A program made the translations under genes and the position numbers. DNA of 64,000 bases, taken from positions 124,001-188,000 of the forward strand of contig NZ_JABCJE010000003.1 in NCBI RefSeq assembly GCF_013377535.1, in the 5' to 3' direction. Positions 1 to 9,702 of this stretch are shown in pieces (position 1 is the stretch's first letter; the number at the start of each line of letters is the position of its first letter). A model generated the notes under the pieces. The model saw only the letters and a program-made list of their open reading frames with translations, was not told the DNA's origin and ran no database searches. This DNA is from Donghicola mangrovi (GTDB lineage Bacteria > Pseudomonadota > Alphaproteobacteria > Rhodobacterales > Rhodobacteraceae).

Positions 1-1
1 G

Positions 2-727
2 TTCCTGTCGGCCGTGATGGACCACAAGAAGTTCGTCGATGGTGACATGACCACCGCCTTCATCGCCGAAGAATACCCCGAAGGTTTCGCTGGCGTTGAT
101 CTGCCCGAACCCGCGCTGCGCCGCATCGCTGCCGCCTGTGCCGCGATGAACCGCGTTGCCGAAATCCGCCGCACCCGTATCTCGGGCACCATGGACAACC
201 ACGAGCGCAAGGTTGGTGACGACTGGGTCGTGCGTCTGGGTGGTGCGGAATTCCCGGTGACCATCGCTGCGGACCCCAAAGGGTCGGACGTCAGCTTTGC
301 CGATGGCACTGTTCTGCGCGTCGAAAGCGATTGGACCCCCGGCGACCAGCTGGCGAACCTGATGGTTGGCGGCACCCCCTTGGTGCTGAAGACCGGCAAG
401 ATCACCAACGGCTTCCGCATCCGCAGCCGCGGCGCGGACCTGAAGGTGCACGTCTACACCCCCCGTCAGGCGGAAATGGCGCTGCTCATGCCCGAGAAGC
501 TGCCGCCCGATACCTCGAAGATGCTGCTTTGCCCGATGCCCGGCGTTGTCGTGAAGATGAACGTCGCCGTCGGTGACGAGGTTCAGGAAGGTCAGGCGCT
601 GTGCACCATCGAGGCGATGAAGATGGAAAACATCCTTCGCGCCGAGAAGAAGGCAGTCGTCACCAAGATCAACGCCGGCGCGGGCGACAGCCTTGCGGTC
701 GACGAAGTGATCATGGAGTTCGAATAG
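2..727 (+). CDS. pccA: Propionyl-CoA carboxylase biotin-containing alpha subunit, 3' part
   Basis: This is the C-terminal 241 residues of the biotin carboxylase/biotin carrier subunit of propionyl-CoA carboxylase, which makes methylmalonyl-CoA from propionyl-CoA. The reading frame is open to the left edge, so the biotin carboxylase domain lies outside the window. Visible are the linker domain and the C-terminal biotinyl domain with its EAMKMEN motif; the biotinylated lysine codon is at 620-622. The stop is TAG at 725-727. The mutase using the downstream product lies 590 bp further on, on the same strand, separated by an opposing DUF4174 gene. The match to PccA rather than acetyl-CoA BCCP follows from the linker sequence and this neighbour. 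Confidence 0.93.
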   Translation, partial: FLSAVMDHKKFVDGDMTTAFIAEEYPEGFAGVDLPEPALRRIAAACAAMNRVAEIRRTRISGTMDNHERKVGDDWVVRLGGAEFPVTIAADPKGSDVSFADGTVLRVESDWTPGDQLANLMVGGTPLVLKTGKITNGFRIRSRGADLKVHVYTPRQAEMALLMPEKLPPDTSKMLLCPMPGVVVKMNVAVGDEVQEGQALCTIEAMKMENILRAEKKAVVTKINAGAGDSLAVDEVIMEFE

Positions 728-771
728 GCCATGGCGTTAGCCGCTGGCATATCGCGCGGAATGCGGGATGG

Positions 772-1209
772 TCAGCGGCTCTCGCGGATCTCTTGTTGGC
801 GCATCGGCATTTTGTCGATCGTCCGAGAGATTTCCCGCACGGTCCATGGGGACGGTTTGCGCAGCTTGATGCCACCGTCCTTGCCCACCAGCACAAAGCC
901 GAAGCCCCGAGGGTGCAAGGCGCTGCGCAGGGCAGAGCGGGCCGACGGATCGGTATCGGTCAGCACGACCACATCGCGTTCGACCAGCGCGGGCAGATCA
1001 TCCTCGATCAGCTCCATCTGGCGGACAAAGGCGGGGTCATACGGGCTGTCGGCGAACACGATCAGCGGGCGGTGCGTCCATTTGAACTCGGCCAGATTGG
1101 CGGTCAGCCCGTCGATGATCACGGCCTCTGTCATGTCGGTCCCTTCGGCCCACGCGTGGGGGGCGGTCAGCGACAGGAACATTGCGAACATTGCGGCAAG
1201 TCGGGTCAT
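772..1209 (-). CDS. Exported DUF4174 family protein
   Basis: This 145-residue protein begins with a signal peptide (hydrophobic core at about residues 4-18, likely cleavage after AWA near residue 21). The mature part matches the DUF4174 family: FKW and RPLIVFADSP near the start, a DVVVLTDTDP strand, and a C-terminal KLRKPSPW / REISRTIDKMP block. The fold appears thioredoxin-like, but no CxxC is present, so I do not assign redox activity. The ATG at 1209 is preceded by a good AGGAGG. It is divergent from mcm and convergent with pccA. Its function is unknown. Confidence 0.85.
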   Translation of the reverse strand: MTRLAAMFAMFLSLTAPHAWAEGTDMTEAVIIDGLTANLAEFKWTHRPLIVFADSPYDPAFVRQMELIEDDLPALVERDVVVLTDTDPSARSALRSALHPRGFGFVLVGKDGGIKLRKPSPWTVREISRTIDKMPMRQQEIRESR

Positions 1210-1317
1210 GGCTCCTCCTGTCGCTTACAGATAGGGGCGATGCCCCCGAATTCGAAGCTTTTTCCCGCGGAAATGTCCTGACTGTGGCAGGCCCGCGTCG
1301 ATTGGAGGAACGACCAG

Positions 1318-3447
1318 ATGACCCAAGACAAAGACGCCTGGCGCGCACTGGCCGAAAAGGAATTGCGCGGCAAACCCGTCGATAGCCTGAACTGGCAGAC
1401 GCTGGAAGGGATCGAGGTAAAGCCCCTGTACACCGAAGAGGATACAGCGGCGCTGCCCCACATGGGCAACATGCCGGGCATGGCGCCCTTTACCCGCGGG
1501 GTGAAGGCGACCATGTATGCAGGCCGCCCCTGGACCATCCGCCAGTACGCGGGTTTCTCGACCGCCGAGGAATCGAACGCCTTTTACCGCAAGAACCTTG
1601 CTGCGGGTCAGCAGGGCGTGTCGGTTGCGTTCGACCTGGCCACCCACCGCGGCTATGACAGCGACCACCCTCGTGTGATCGGTGACGTCGGCAAGGCCGG
1701 TGTCGCCATCGACAGCGTCGAGGACATGAAGATCCTGTTCGACGGCATCCCGCTGGACAAGGTATCGGTGTCGATGACCATGAACGGCGCGGTGATCCCG
1801 ATCCTCGCGAACTTTATCGTTGCAGGTCAGGAGCAGGGCCACGACAAGGCCGTGCTGTCGGGCACCATTCAGAACGACATTCTGAAGGAATTCATGGTCC
1901 GCAACACCTACATCTATCCGCCCGAGCCTTCGATGCGGATCATTGCGGATATCATTGAGTACACCTCGAACGAGATGCCCAAGTTCAACAGCATCTCGAT
2001 CTCCGGCTACCACATGCAGGAAGCGGGCGCGAACCTCGTGCAGGAACTGGCCTACACGCTGGCCGATGGTCGTGAATATGTGCGCGCAGCGATTGCGCGC
2101 GGCATGAACGTGGACAAGTTCGCAGGCCGCCTGTCGTTCTTCTTTGCGATCGGCATGAACTTCTTCATGGAGGCCGCCAAGCTGCGTGCCGCGCGTCTGC
2201 TGTGGTCGCGCATCATGGATGAATTCGACCCCAAAGATCCCCGTTCCAAAATGCTGCGGACCCACTGCCAGACCTCTGGCGTGTCGCTGCAAGAGCAGGA
2301 CCCCTATAACAACGTGATCCGCACCGCCTACGAAGCGATGTCCGCGGTTCTGGGGGGCACCCAGTCGCTGCACACCAACGCGCTGGACGAAGCGATCGCG
2401 CTGCCCACCGAATTCAGCGCCCGCATCGCGCGGAACACCCAGCTGATCCTTCAGGAAGAGACTGGCGTGACCAACGTCGTCGATCCGCTGGCAGGCAGCT
2501 ATTACGTCGAGGCCCTGACCAACGAACTGGCCGAGAAGGCTTGGGCGCTGATCGAGGAAGTCGAAGAGATGGGCGGTATGACCAAGGCGGTTGCCTCTGG
2601 CATGCCCAAGCTGCGCATTGAAGAGACCGCAGCCCGCCGTCAGGCAGCCATCGACCGCGGCGACGAGGTGATCGTCGGCGTGAACAAGTACCGCAAGGAC
2701 AAAGAAGACCCGATCGACATTCTGGAGATCGACAACACCAAGGTACGCGAAGCTCAGGTCGCACGCCTTGAGCGCATCCGCGCATCGCGTGACGAGGCAG
2801 CTTGCCAAGCCGCGCTGGAAGAACTGACCCGCCGGACGCAAGAAGGCGGTAACCTGCTCGAGGCGGCTGTCGAAGCAGCCCGCGCTCGTGCCTCGGTCGG
2901 AGAGATCAGCATGGCAATGGAGAAAGAATTCGGACGCCACCGCGCCGAAGTAAAAACCTTGGCTGGCGTTTATGGCGCGGCCTATGAGGGTGACGAAGGC
3001 TTCGCAGCCATCCAGAAATCGGTCGAAGATTTCGCCGAGAAGGAAGGCCGCCGTCCCCGTATGCTGGTGGTCAAGATGGGGCAGGACGGTCACGACCGTG
3101 GTGCCAAGGTCATCGCAACTGCCTTTGCCGATATCGGGTTCGACGTGGACGTGGGTCCGCTGTTCCAGACCCCCGAGGAGGCCGCTCAGGACGCGATCGA
3201 CAACGACGTGCACGTGATCGGGATTTCCTCGCAGGCGGCGGGTCACAAGACGCTGGCGCCCGCGCTGATCAAGGTGCTCGAAGAGCAGGGTGCTGGTGAC
3301 ATCATCGTCATCTGCGGCGGTGTGATCCCCCAGCAGGACTACGAGTTCCTGAAGGCGGCGGGCGTGAAGGCGATCTTTGGCCCCGGCACCAACATCCCGA
3401 ACGCGGCTCAGGACATCCTGCGCCTGATTGAAGAAGCGCGCGCCTAA
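1318..3447 (+). CDS. mcm: Methylmalonyl-CoA mutase
   Basis: This 709-residue adenosylcobalamin enzyme interconverts (R)-methylmalonyl-CoA and succinyl-CoA in propionate and ethylmalonyl-CoA metabolism. The N-terminal two thirds form the substrate barrel ([18 protein letters not shown], then [17 protein letters not shown]). The C-terminal ~140 residues form the B12-binding domain with the DGHDRG motif, in which D590-x-H592-x-x-G595 supplies the cobalt-ligating histidine. The second B12 motif reads S-S-Q-A-A-G, where many homologues have S-x-L. Length fits single-chain bacterial mutases. The ATG at 1318 follows a strong GGAGGA. Two hairpins lie just after the stop. The upstream pccA makes its substrate precursor. 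Confidence 0.95.
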   Translation: MTQDKDAWRALAEKELRGKPVDSLNWQTLEGIEVKPLYTEEDTAALPHMGNMPGMAPFTRGVKATMYAGRPWTIRQYAGFSTAEESNAFYRKNLAAGQQGVSVAFDLATHRGYDSDHPRVIGDVGKAGVAIDSVEDMKILFDGIPLDKVSVSMTMNGAVIPILANFIVAGQEQGHDKAVLSGTIQNDILKEFMVRNTYIYPPEPSMRIIADIIEYTSNEMPKFNSISISGYHMQEAGANLVQELAYTLADGREYVRAAIARGMNVDKFAGRLSFFFAIGMNFFMEAAKLRAARLLWSRIMDEFDPKDPRSKMLRTHCQTSGVSLQEQDPYNNVIRTAYEAMSAVLGGTQSLHTNALDEAIALPTEFSARIARNTQLILQEETGVTNVVDPLAGSYYVEALTNELAEKAWALIEEVEEMGGMTKAVASGMPKLRIEETAARRQAAIDRGDEVIVGVNKYRKDKEDPIDILEIDNTKVREAQVARLERIRASRDEAACQAALEELTRRTQEGGNLLEAAVEAARARASVGEISMAMEKEFGRHRAEVKTLAGVYGAAYEGDEGFAAIQKSVEDFAEKEGRRPRMLVVKMGQDGHDRGAKVIATAFADIGFDVDVGPLFQTPEEAAQDAIDNDVHVIGISSQAAGHKTLAPALIKVLEEQGAGDIIVICGGVIPQQDYEFLKAAGVKAIFGPGTNIPNAAQDILRLIEEARA

Positions 3448-3462
3448 GGCTAGCTTGGCCGG

Positions 3463-3502
3463 GAGGGGGCTGTCTGCCCCCTCTTGGCGCATCCTGCGCC
3501 AA
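3463..3502 (+). terminator. Double hairpin after mcm
   Basis: There are two adjacent perfect stems. The first has GAGGGGGC at 3463-3470 pairing with GCCCCCTC at 3476-3483. The second has TTGGCGCA at 3484-3491 pairing with TGCGCCAA at 3495-3502. No clean T-tract follows, so it may be a weak or Rho-assisted terminator or an mRNA 3'-end stabiliser. Confidence 0.6.
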
Positions 3503-3513
3503 TTCACCCCCGA

Positions 3514-3535
3514 GAGTATTTCGGACAAGAAGAAG
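3514..3535 (+). repeat. Dispersed GAGTATTT...AAGAAGAAG motif, copy 1
   Basis: This is one of eight copies in the window of a ~21-nt element (general form GAGTATTTnnnCAAAGAAGAA). This copy lies between the double hairpin of mcm and the start of the next gene, preceded by CCCCCGA. Confidence 0.7.
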
Positions 3536-3548
3536 TGGGTTTGGTGGT

Positions 3549-4034
3549 ATGGATTTTATGGTGCGGCAGGCGGGTGTGGCGGATGCCCCCGCGATTGTAG
3601 AGCTGTGGAACGGATTTGTTCGCGATACGGCCGTAACCTTTACCACCCTTGAAAAGACCTGCGATGGGATCGCTGCGGATATTGATGCGCACGGGGCCGG
3701 TTTTCTGGTGGCCGTTTCTGGCGGCACATTGCTGGGTTTTGCGACCTATTCCGCGTTTCGGGGCGGGCCGGGCTATGCGCGGACCAAGGAGCATTCGGTG
3801 ATGCTGGCCGAGGGCGCGCGGGGCAGGGGCGTCGGGCGGGCGCTGATGGAGGCGCTGTGTGACGCGGCGCGGGCCGAGGGGGTACATTCCCTGTTCGCGG
3901 GGGTGAGCGGCGAGAACCCTGATGCTGTGGCCTTTCACGCCGCCATCGGTTTTCAAGAAATGGTGAGGCTGCCCGAAGTGGGCTTCAAATTCGGGCGCTG
4001 GATGGATTTGGTGCTGATGCAGAAATTCTTGTGA
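3549..4034 (+). CDS. GNAT family N-acetyltransferase (phosphinothricin acetyltransferase-like)
   Basis: This 161-residue protein has the single-domain GNAT fold. The acetyl-CoA-binding motif A is at about residues 85-105 (HSVMLAEGARGRGVGRALM, with the R/Q-x-x-G-x-G/A signature as ARGRGVG). The N-terminal segment (VRQAGVADAPAIVELWN) and the C-terminal GFQEMVRLPEVGFKFG segment resemble the phosphinothricin/methionine sulfoximine acetyltransferase subfamily, whose members N-acetylate small amino-acid-like substrates. The real substrate cannot be read from the sequence. It stands alone between mcm and a TerB/J-domain gene. ATG 3549 is used; ATG 3558 is an alternative. Confidence 0.82.
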   Translation: MDFMVRQAGVADAPAIVELWNGFVRDTAVTFTTLEKTCDGIAADIDAHGAGFLVAVSGGTLLGFATYSAFRGGPGYARTKEHSVMLAEGARGRGVGRALMEALCDAARAEGVHSLFAGVSGENPDAVAFHAAIGFQEMVRLPEVGFKFGRWMDLVLMQKFL

Positions 4035-4077
4035 TTGCTGCCTGACAAGTGAAGCCCCCGAGGATAGTCTGCGCGCC

Positions 4078-4761
4078 ATGTCAATCTGGACCCGTATATC
4101 AGAGGCCCTAGCCGCTCTTGCCAAAGGCGAGGGGCTGTCCGCCTTGTTCGAGCGCCTGCGCACGCCGCCGGAGCGGTCTGTGGGCTTTACCATTGCTGTG
4201 ATTGCGTTGTCGGCCAAGATGGCCAAAGCGGATGGATTGGTGACGCGGGACGAGGTCATGGCCTTTCGCGAGATATTCCATATCGACCCCGCCGAGGAGG
4301 CCAATGCCGCGCGGCTGTTCAATCTGGCCCGTCAGGATGTGGCCGGTTTTGAGGAATATGCTCGCCGGATCAGGGGGATGTTCGACGCCGAATCCCATGC
4401 CCTGTGCGATCTGATGGAGGGGCTGTTTCACATCGCTATGGCGGACGGCACCTATCACCCTGCCGAAGATGCGTTCCTGCGCCGTGTGGCCGAGATTTTC
4501 GAACTGGGGGAACGGCGGTTTGCCTCGCTCAAAGCGCGGTTTGTGCCGGGGGCCGAGGCTGACCCCTATGAGGTTCTGGATATCGATGCGGATGCCGATG
4601 ATGCGGCGGTGCGGGCTGCGTGGCGGGCGGCGGTGCGGGAATCCCACCCTGACCGGATGATCGCACGGGGCGTGCCGCCCGAGGCGATCAAACTGGCCGA
4701 GCGCCGGATGCAGGCGATCAACCGCGCGTGGGAAAGCATCCGCATGGAACGCGCCCTTTGA
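4078..4761 (+). CDS. TerB-domain and J-domain protein (DjlA-like)
   Basis: This 227-residue protein combines a TerB-like helical domain at about residues 30-145 (AKADGLVTRDEV and MADGTYHPAEDAFL acidic repeats, typical of metal-site TerB helices) with a C-terminal J domain at about residues 160-227 (DPYEVLDI ... ESHPDRMI). The HPD tripeptide needed to stimulate a DnaK ATPase is present. The arrangement matches DjlA co-chaperones, but there is no clear N-terminal transmembrane anchor, unlike E. coli DjlA. It is followed after 41 bp by a small exported protein on the same strand. Two further TerB-like proteins are encoded at 49.8-50.7 kb. Confidence 0.83.
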   Translation: MSIWTRISEALAALAKGEGLSALFERLRTPPERSVGFTIAVIALSAKMAKADGLVTRDEVMAFREIFHIDPAEEANAARLFNLARQDVAGFEEYARRIRGMFDAESHALCDLMEGLFHIAMADGTYHPAEDAFLRRVAEIFELGERRFASLKARFVPGAEADPYEVLDIDADADDAAVRAAWRAAVRESHPDRMIARGVPPEAIKLAERRMQAINRAWESIRMERAL

Positions 4762-4802
4762 CCCACTAGGCAAGCCCCGCCGGGGTGCCTATGTGTTCGG
4801 TC

Positions 4803-5207
4803 ATGAAAAAGATTTTGCTGATGATCCCTGTGGCGCTGCTGCCTGTGATGGCCGCCGCCCAAGACACCACCCAGACCGAACCCGAGACCGGCTTTGGCGC
4901 GATCAAGCGCGGGTTCGGCATGATTTTCGATGGCCTGAAAGACGAGGTTGATCCGGCCATCGACGGGCTGAAGGACAAGGCAGGCACGCTCAAGGACAAA
5001 GCCTATGAGGTCGGGCCCGAGCTGCGCGATTGGGTGGTCAGCATGGGGCCTGCTCTGCGCGATCTGGCGGCCAAGGTGGGCGATCTGAACGACTATCAAG
5101 CGCCCGAGAAGTTGCCCAATGGTGACATTATCCTGCGCCGCAAGGTCCCGCTGGACCCCGAGCAGCCCGCGGAAACCGACCTGCCCGAGGGGCAGATCGA
5201 GCTTTAG
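4803..5207 (+). CDS. Small exported protein of unknown function
   Basis: This is a 134-residue protein with a clear signal peptide (MKKILLM followed by a hydrophobic run ending MAAAQ). The mature part has an amphipathic, lysine/aspartate-rich stretch (repeated LKDK and GLKD units at about residues 45-70) that looks helical, then a C-terminal NGDIILRR segment. I chose ATG 4803 because the signal peptide starts there; in-frame ATG codons at 4785 and 4791 only add MPMCSV. It ends 3' to 3' against ppx with a 4-bp overlap (5204-5207). I recognise it as a protein found in related Rhodobacteraceae but know no function. Confidence 0.7.
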   Translation: MKKILLMIPVALLPVMAAAQDTTQTEPETGFGAIKRGFGMIFDGLKDEVDPAIDGLKDKAGTLKDKAYEVGPELRDWVVSMGPALRDLAAKVGDLNDYQAPEKLPNGDIILRRKVPLDPEQPAETDLPEGQIEL

Positions 5208-6751
5208 CCTTCGATGATGACTTCGTAGGTCGAGTCCAGCGCCTTGGCCAAGGAATCCAGACGGGATTCCGCGACCTCTGAATAAAGCTCTGAGGCGGCG
5301 GCGTTCAGGCGCAGTTCCAGATGCTTGCGTTCCTCGTGCCATTCGAAGCGGCCGGGGGTCTGATCCTTGCGCATCCAGAGCATCGCGCCGAAGCGCATCG
5401 CCTTGCCCAGAACTTCGGCCTCGCGGGTTTCTTCGGGGGATAGCAGGGGGGCCAGCGGCTGGAACTGGGGCGTCGTGGGCTTGTTCTTGTAGCGATAGAG
5501 CAGGGCAAGACCCAGGAACACACGCTCGCGGTGGGACAGCCCGCCAAGGTTCGCGCGGGTCGCGTTGTCGAAGCACGCATCGGCGCGGTAATCGGGGTGT
5601 GCACGCCATGTCACGTCGTGCAGCAGGCACGCGGCCTTGATGATCCGGGCGCGTTCCAGGCTGATGCGGGGGAACAGCGGCAGGACAAAGTTGAACAGAC
5701 CCTTGCCGAAACCGGGCATACGGGCGTCCTTGATTTCCGAGAAACGGCAGGCCTCGATCAGCGGGTCGCGGTCGCGCAGTTCCTGCGGCATCTGTTCGTA
5801 GAGCAGTCCCTCGCGGATACCGTAGCTCGAGATCGCGATGTCATGAGGCTTGAAGCGTTTGACCACGCATTCCAGCACCTCGGAGGCCAGCGGCACCAGC
5901 GCCATACGCGCCGAGGAAATGCCGCAAGCCTTGCGCAGACCTTCCAGATCGTCGTGTTTTTGGATGAACTCCAAGGTGTCCAGCAGGTCCTCGCAGCTCA
6001 TCTGGTATTCGTGCAGAACGTGCAGGGGATAGCCCTGACGCTCCATGTCGATGCGGCCGATGGCGCGCCACGAACCGCCCACAAGGAACAGGCGGTCGTT
6101 CTGGGGGCCCATCACCTCGATCAACTCATCGACGGTTTTTTCGATATGGGCGCGGCGGGCGGCAGCGCCCCCTTCGATGGCTTGCAGCTTCAGCGGGGCG
6201 AGGGGCGAGGTCATGCATTTCCCCACCTGACCGCGCCGGATTTCCGCCAGTTCCATCGACGAGCCACCAACATCGCAAACCAGACCATAGGCACCGGGCC
6301 ACCCCAGCAGCACCCCTTGGGCGGACAGGCGAGCCTCTTCGGTGCCTTCGATCACGTGGATCGTCATGCCGGTTTCCGATTCGATCTGCTCTTTGAATGC
6401 GGGCCCGTCCGAGGCTTCGCGCATGGCAGCGGTGGCAACCACATGCAGGGGCGCGCAGCCGATTCCCTCGGCCAAGGCCTGAAACCGGTGCAGAGTCGCG
6501 CGGGCTTTGAGCTTGCCTTCGGGGTTCAGCATGCCGGTTTCCAGCAGGCCTTTGCCGAGGCTACACATGACCTTTTCGTTAAAGAAATAGGCGGGGCTGC
6601 GCGCGGCCCCGTCAAAGATCACCAGTCGGACAGAGTTCGACCCGATATCCACGACCCCCACTTTGGACAGTGCCCGCGCTTGCGGATCGACAATCAGCGG
6701 ACGCGCGAAATGCGCATGATCGCTGCCAAAGGGGGACGCGGCGGTGTTCAT
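5204..6751 (-). CDS. ppx: Exopolyphosphatase, Ppx/GppA family
   Basis: This 515-residue enzyme would hydrolyse terminal phosphate from polyphosphate (Ppx) or pppGpp (GppA). The N-terminal acetate/sugar kinase-Hsp70-actin fold shows the phosphate loop VGVVDIGSNSVRLVIFDG near residues 32-49 and the second motif VCDVGGSSMELAEI. The C-terminal ~200 residues form an HD-like helical domain (ACLLHDVTWRAHPDYRAD). It sits 59 bp downstream of ppk1 on the same strand, which favours exopolyphosphatase over GppA. Ppx and Ppk1 would set the polyphosphate level together. Confidence 0.92.
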   Translation of the reverse strand: MNTAASPFGSDHAHFARPLIVDPQARALSKVGVVDIGSNSVRLVIFDGAARSPAYFFNEKVMCSLGKGLLETGMLNPEGKLKARATLHRFQALAEGIGCAPLHVVATAAMREASDGPAFKEQIESETGMTIHVIEGTEEARLSAQGVLLGWPGAYGLVCDVGGSSMELAEIRRGQVGKCMTSPLAPLKLQAIEGGAAARRAHIEKTVDELIEVMGPQNDRLFLVGGSWRAIGRIDMERQGYPLHVLHEYQMSCEDLLDTLEFIQKHDDLEGLRKACGISSARMALVPLASEVLECVVKRFKPHDIAISSYGIREGLLYEQMPQELRDRDPLIEACRFSEIKDARMPGFGKGLFNFVLPLFPRISLERARIIKAACLLHDVTWRAHPDYRADACFDNATRANLGGLSHRERVFLGLALLYRYKNKPTTPQFQPLAPLLSPEETREAEVLGKAMRFGAMLWMRKDQTPGRFEWHEERKHLELRLNAAASELYSEVAESRLDSLAKALDSTYEVIIEG

Positions 6752-6810
6752 CAGCCAGACCTGTTTTTTACCAAGCTATCAGACACTTTTGGGGAAAGTG
6801 CCGCCCGAGG

Positions 6811-8985
6811 TCAATCTTCGGTATGCGTCAGTTTCGGCACGTCAGCCGCGCCCGCCGATCCACGGCCCGACAGCGACGGGTTTTCCATGAAGAAGCGGTG
6901 GCAGCTAAAGGCGAAACGGCCTTCTTCGAGTTGGGCGCGCTTGAACTTGCCATCGGGGGACATCACCCAGCTTTGGGCTATATCGGCCATGTTGGCGGCC
7001 ATGATCTGGTCAACGATCTGCGCCTTCACCGTGGGGTTCTCGATCTCGATCAGGGTTTCCACACGGCGGTTCAGGTTGCGGCCCATCCAGTCGGCGGACG
7101 ACATGAACACCCTCGCCTGACGCGAGGGCAGGGCATGGCCGTTCCCGAAACACGCGATCCGCGAATGCTCAAGGAACCGGCCCACGATCGATTTCACGCG
7201 GATATTCTCGGACAGGCCCTTGATGCCGGGGCGCAAACCGCAAATCCCGCGGATCACCAGAGAGATCGGCACACCCGCCTGCGAGGCGCCATACAGGGCG
7301 TCGATGACATCAGGCTCGATCAGTGAATTCATCTTGGCCCAAATACCCGAAGGACGTCCGGCACGGGCGTTCTCTGCTTCCTCGCCGATCATGCGGATCA
7401 GGTCGGCCTTCATGTTGGTGGGGCTGATCGACAGGTTTTCCAGATGCTCGGGCATCGCATAGCCCGACAGGTAGTTGAACACCTTGACCGCATCGCGCCC
7501 GATGGACGGGTTGCAGGTAAAGAGGCTGAGGTCGGTGTAAATCTTGGCCGTGATGGGGTGGTAGTTGCCGGTGCCAAAGTGGCTGTAGGTCACCAGCTGA
7601 TCGCCTTCGCGGCGGACCACGGTGCTGATCTTGGCGTGGGTTTTCTGGTCCACAAAGCCGTAGACCACATGGGCCCCCGCGCGCTCCAACCGGCGCGACT
7701 GGCGGATGTTGGCGGCCTCGTCAAAGCGGGCTTTAAGTTCGACCAGCGCGGTAACGGATTTGCCATCCTCGGCGGCTTCGCACAGGGCTTCAACGATGGG
7801 GCTGTCTTTGGACGTGCGATAGAGGGTCTGCTTAATCGCCACCACATTCGGGTCACGGGCGGCCTGCTGCAGGAAGCGCACCACCATGTCGAAGGTCTCG
7901 TAGGGGTGGTGCAGCAGCATGTCCTTCTGGCGGATCGCCTTGAAGATATCGCCGTCGTGGTCGGTCACGCGCTCAGGCACGCGGGGGGTGAAACTGGGCC
8001 ACAAGAGATGCGGCAGATCGTCGATCACCAGTTCCTTGAGGTCGGCCACACCGATCACGCCATCCACCTCAATGACCTCTTCGTCGCTCAGGTGGAGTTC
8101 GCGCATGATGATGTCGAGCAGGTTCTTGGGCGCACCGGAGGAGATTTTCATCCGGATCACTTCACCACGGCGGCGGCGTTTCAGGGCGCTTTCGAATTCG
8201 CGCACCAGATCTTCGGCCTCTTCCTCGACCTCCAGATCGCTGTCGCGCAGCACGCGGAAGGTGCAGTGACCCTTCAGCTTGTAGCCCGGGAACAGCTGGT
8301 TCAGGTGCAAAAGCAGCAGCTCTTCGAGCGGGATATAGCGGAATTGCTCGGGCTCGGAGGGTAGGCGGGTAAAGCGCGGGACCTGCGCGGGAATGGGCAG
8401 CAGGGCGTGCAGGGTCTTGCCGTCGCGGGTGCGCTCCAGCTGCAGTGCCAGCGAGAAGCCGGTGTTCGGGATAAACGGGAAGGGGTGCGCAGGGTCGATC
8501 GCCAGCGGGGACAGAACCGCAAAGACCTGATTCAGGAACACATCCGCCAGATGCTTCTGATCCTCGGGGGTCAGAGAGTTGCGGCCATGCAGGGTGATGC
8601 CCTGATCTTCCATCTCCTTGCGCAGGCTGCGCCAGACAACCTGCTGACGTTCCATCAGTTCGCGGGCGTCGGCGTCGATCAAGCGTAGCTGCTGGCTGGG
8701 GCTCAGGCCATCCTGCGAGGGAGTGGTGTTCCCTTCGCGCTTCAGTTCGCGCAGACCGGCCACGCGGACGGTGTAGAATTCATCGAGGTTTGTTGCCGAA
8801 ATCGACAGAAAGCGCAGACGTTCCAGCAGAGGGACGCGGGTGTTCTCGGCCTCTTCGAGAACGCGCATGTTAAAGCCCAGCCAGCTGAGTTCGCGGTTGT
8901 AAAGACGTTTGGGACCTTCGATCTCCTCGGGGGGGAGTTCGACGGCTTCGGTAAATCCGGAGTGGAGAAAATCAACGATATCCAT
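6811..8985 (-). CDS. ppk1: Polyphosphate kinase 1
   Basis: This 724-residue enzyme reversibly transfers ATP gamma-phosphate onto polyphosphate chains. Visible are the N-terminal domain ([17 protein letters not shown]), the head domain, and the two phospholipase-D-like catalytic domains. The autophosphorylated histidine is H450 in [19 protein letters not shown] precedes it and [15 protein letters not shown] follows. Length is normal for the family. ATG 8985 is used; a GTG two codons upstream (8991) is also possible. It lies in a four-gene minus-strand run: perM-like, hdaA, ppk1, ppx. Confidence 0.96.
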   Translation of the reverse strand: MDIVDFLHSGFTEAVELPPEEIEGPKRLYNRELSWLGFNMRVLEEAENTRVPLLERLRFLSISATNLDEFYTVRVAGLRELKREGNTTPSQDGLSPSQQLRLIDADARELMERQQVVWRSLRKEMEDQGITLHGRNSLTPEDQKHLADVFLNQVFAVLSPLAIDPAHPFPFIPNTGFSLALQLERTRDGKTLHALLPIPAQVPRFTRLPSEPEQFRYIPLEELLLLHLNQLFPGYKLKGHCTFRVLRDSDLEVEEEAEDLVREFESALKRRRRGEVIRMKISSGAPKNLLDIIMRELHLSDEEVIEVDGVIGVADLKELVIDDLPHLLWPSFTPRVPERVTDHDGDIFKAIRQKDMLLHHPYETFDMVVRFLQQAARDPNVVAIKQTLYRTSKDSPIVEALCEAAEDGKSVTALVELKARFDEAANIRQSRRLERAGAHVVYGFVDQKTHAKISTVVRREGDQLVTYSHFGTGNYHPITAKIYTDLSLFTCNPSIGRDAVKVFNYLSGYAMPEHLENLSISPTNMKADLIRMIGEEAENARAGRPSGIWAKMNSLIEPDVIDALYGASQAGVPISLVIRGICGLRPGIKGLSENIRVKSIVGRFLEHSRIACFGNGHALPSRQARVFMSSADWMGRNLNRRVETLIEIENPTVKAQIVDQIMAANMADIAQSWVMSPDGKFKRAQLEEGRFAFSCHRFFMENPSLSGRGSAGAADVPKLTHTED

Positions 8986-9021
8986 GTGCACAAGACCTTT
9001 TCCGTAACAACGGATGGAATT

Positions 9022-9699
9022 TTAGGCACTTCGTAGCTTGTCTAGCACCTCGGAAGCAAGCTTTCGGTTCACTGCGCGGCTCTGTTCGAGGCCAGTTTTA
9101 TCAATGGCTGCAACGACTTTGATCGCGCTCGAGAACGATCGGTCCATGTGCCGCAGGAGGTAAGAGATCGTGTCCGGACTGGGAAACAGTTGGCGATCCG
9201 CGAACAGCTTGGTCAGAACCGCCGATAGTAGCGCGTCATCTGGGGCCTTGAGACCGATGGACTGGGCCCCCTGCATCCGGCTTTGCAGATCGGGCAGGGT
9301 CAGCCCCCAGACCTGAGCGGGGCGCACATCGGTCAGCAGCAGGCGGTTGCCTTCGGCCAGCACCAGATTGTGCAGGTGGAACATCGTCTCTTCCAGCGGA
9401 CGGTTGCCCGCGATGGCAGAGATATCCTCGATCGCGACGTGGTTTTTGGCCAGCGCGGGGATGTCGGCCCCCTCCAGATCGGCGGCGTTCAGAATCGTCG
9501 CGTGGGTGCTGCCCGCCCACACATGGGCCAGATGGGTTTTGCCCGCGCCCTCGGGGCCATAGAGCACCAGCTTGCCGCCCGCCCAATTGCGCCAGCCATC
9601 CAGCAGCGCCACGGCCATTGCGTTGCCCGGCGAGACAAAGAAATCCTCGCGGCCCAAGGCAGGTCGTACAGGCAGATCAAAGCTTAGCTGGCGTGCCAT
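9022..9699 (-). CDS. hdaA: DnaA-related replication regulator HdaA
   Basis: This 225-residue AAA+ protein is related to DnaA domain III, but without the DNA-binding domain IV. Walker A is LYGPEGAGKTHLA at about residues 46-58. The Walker B region is HVAIEDIS. The extreme N-terminus (QLSFDLP at residues 4-10) resembles the beta-clamp-binding motif that Hda/HdaA uses to reach the DNA polymerase clamp and promote hydrolysis of DnaA-ATP after initiation. It begins 3 bp after the stop of the upstream membrane-protein gene and lies 36 bp before ppk1, so the four genes are probably co-transcribed. Confidence 0.88.
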   Translation of the reverse strand: MARQLSFDLPVRPALGREDFFVSPGNAMAVALLDGWRNWAGGKLVLYGPEGAGKTHLAHVWAGSTHATILNAADLEGADIPALAKNHVAIEDISAIAGNRPLEETMFHLHNLVLAEGNRLLLTDVRPAQVWGLTLPDLQSRMQGAQSIGLKAPDDALLSAVLTKLFADRQLFPSPDTISYLLRHMDRSFSSAIKVVAAIDKTGLEQSRAVNRKLASEVLDKLRSA

Positions 9700-9702
9700 G
9701 GT

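Noticed and set aside
1225-3528. A 767-codon open frame antisense to mcm
   Set aside because: It is a GC-rich shadow of a well-supported enzyme, with histidine/arginine-rich sequence typical of antisense frames.
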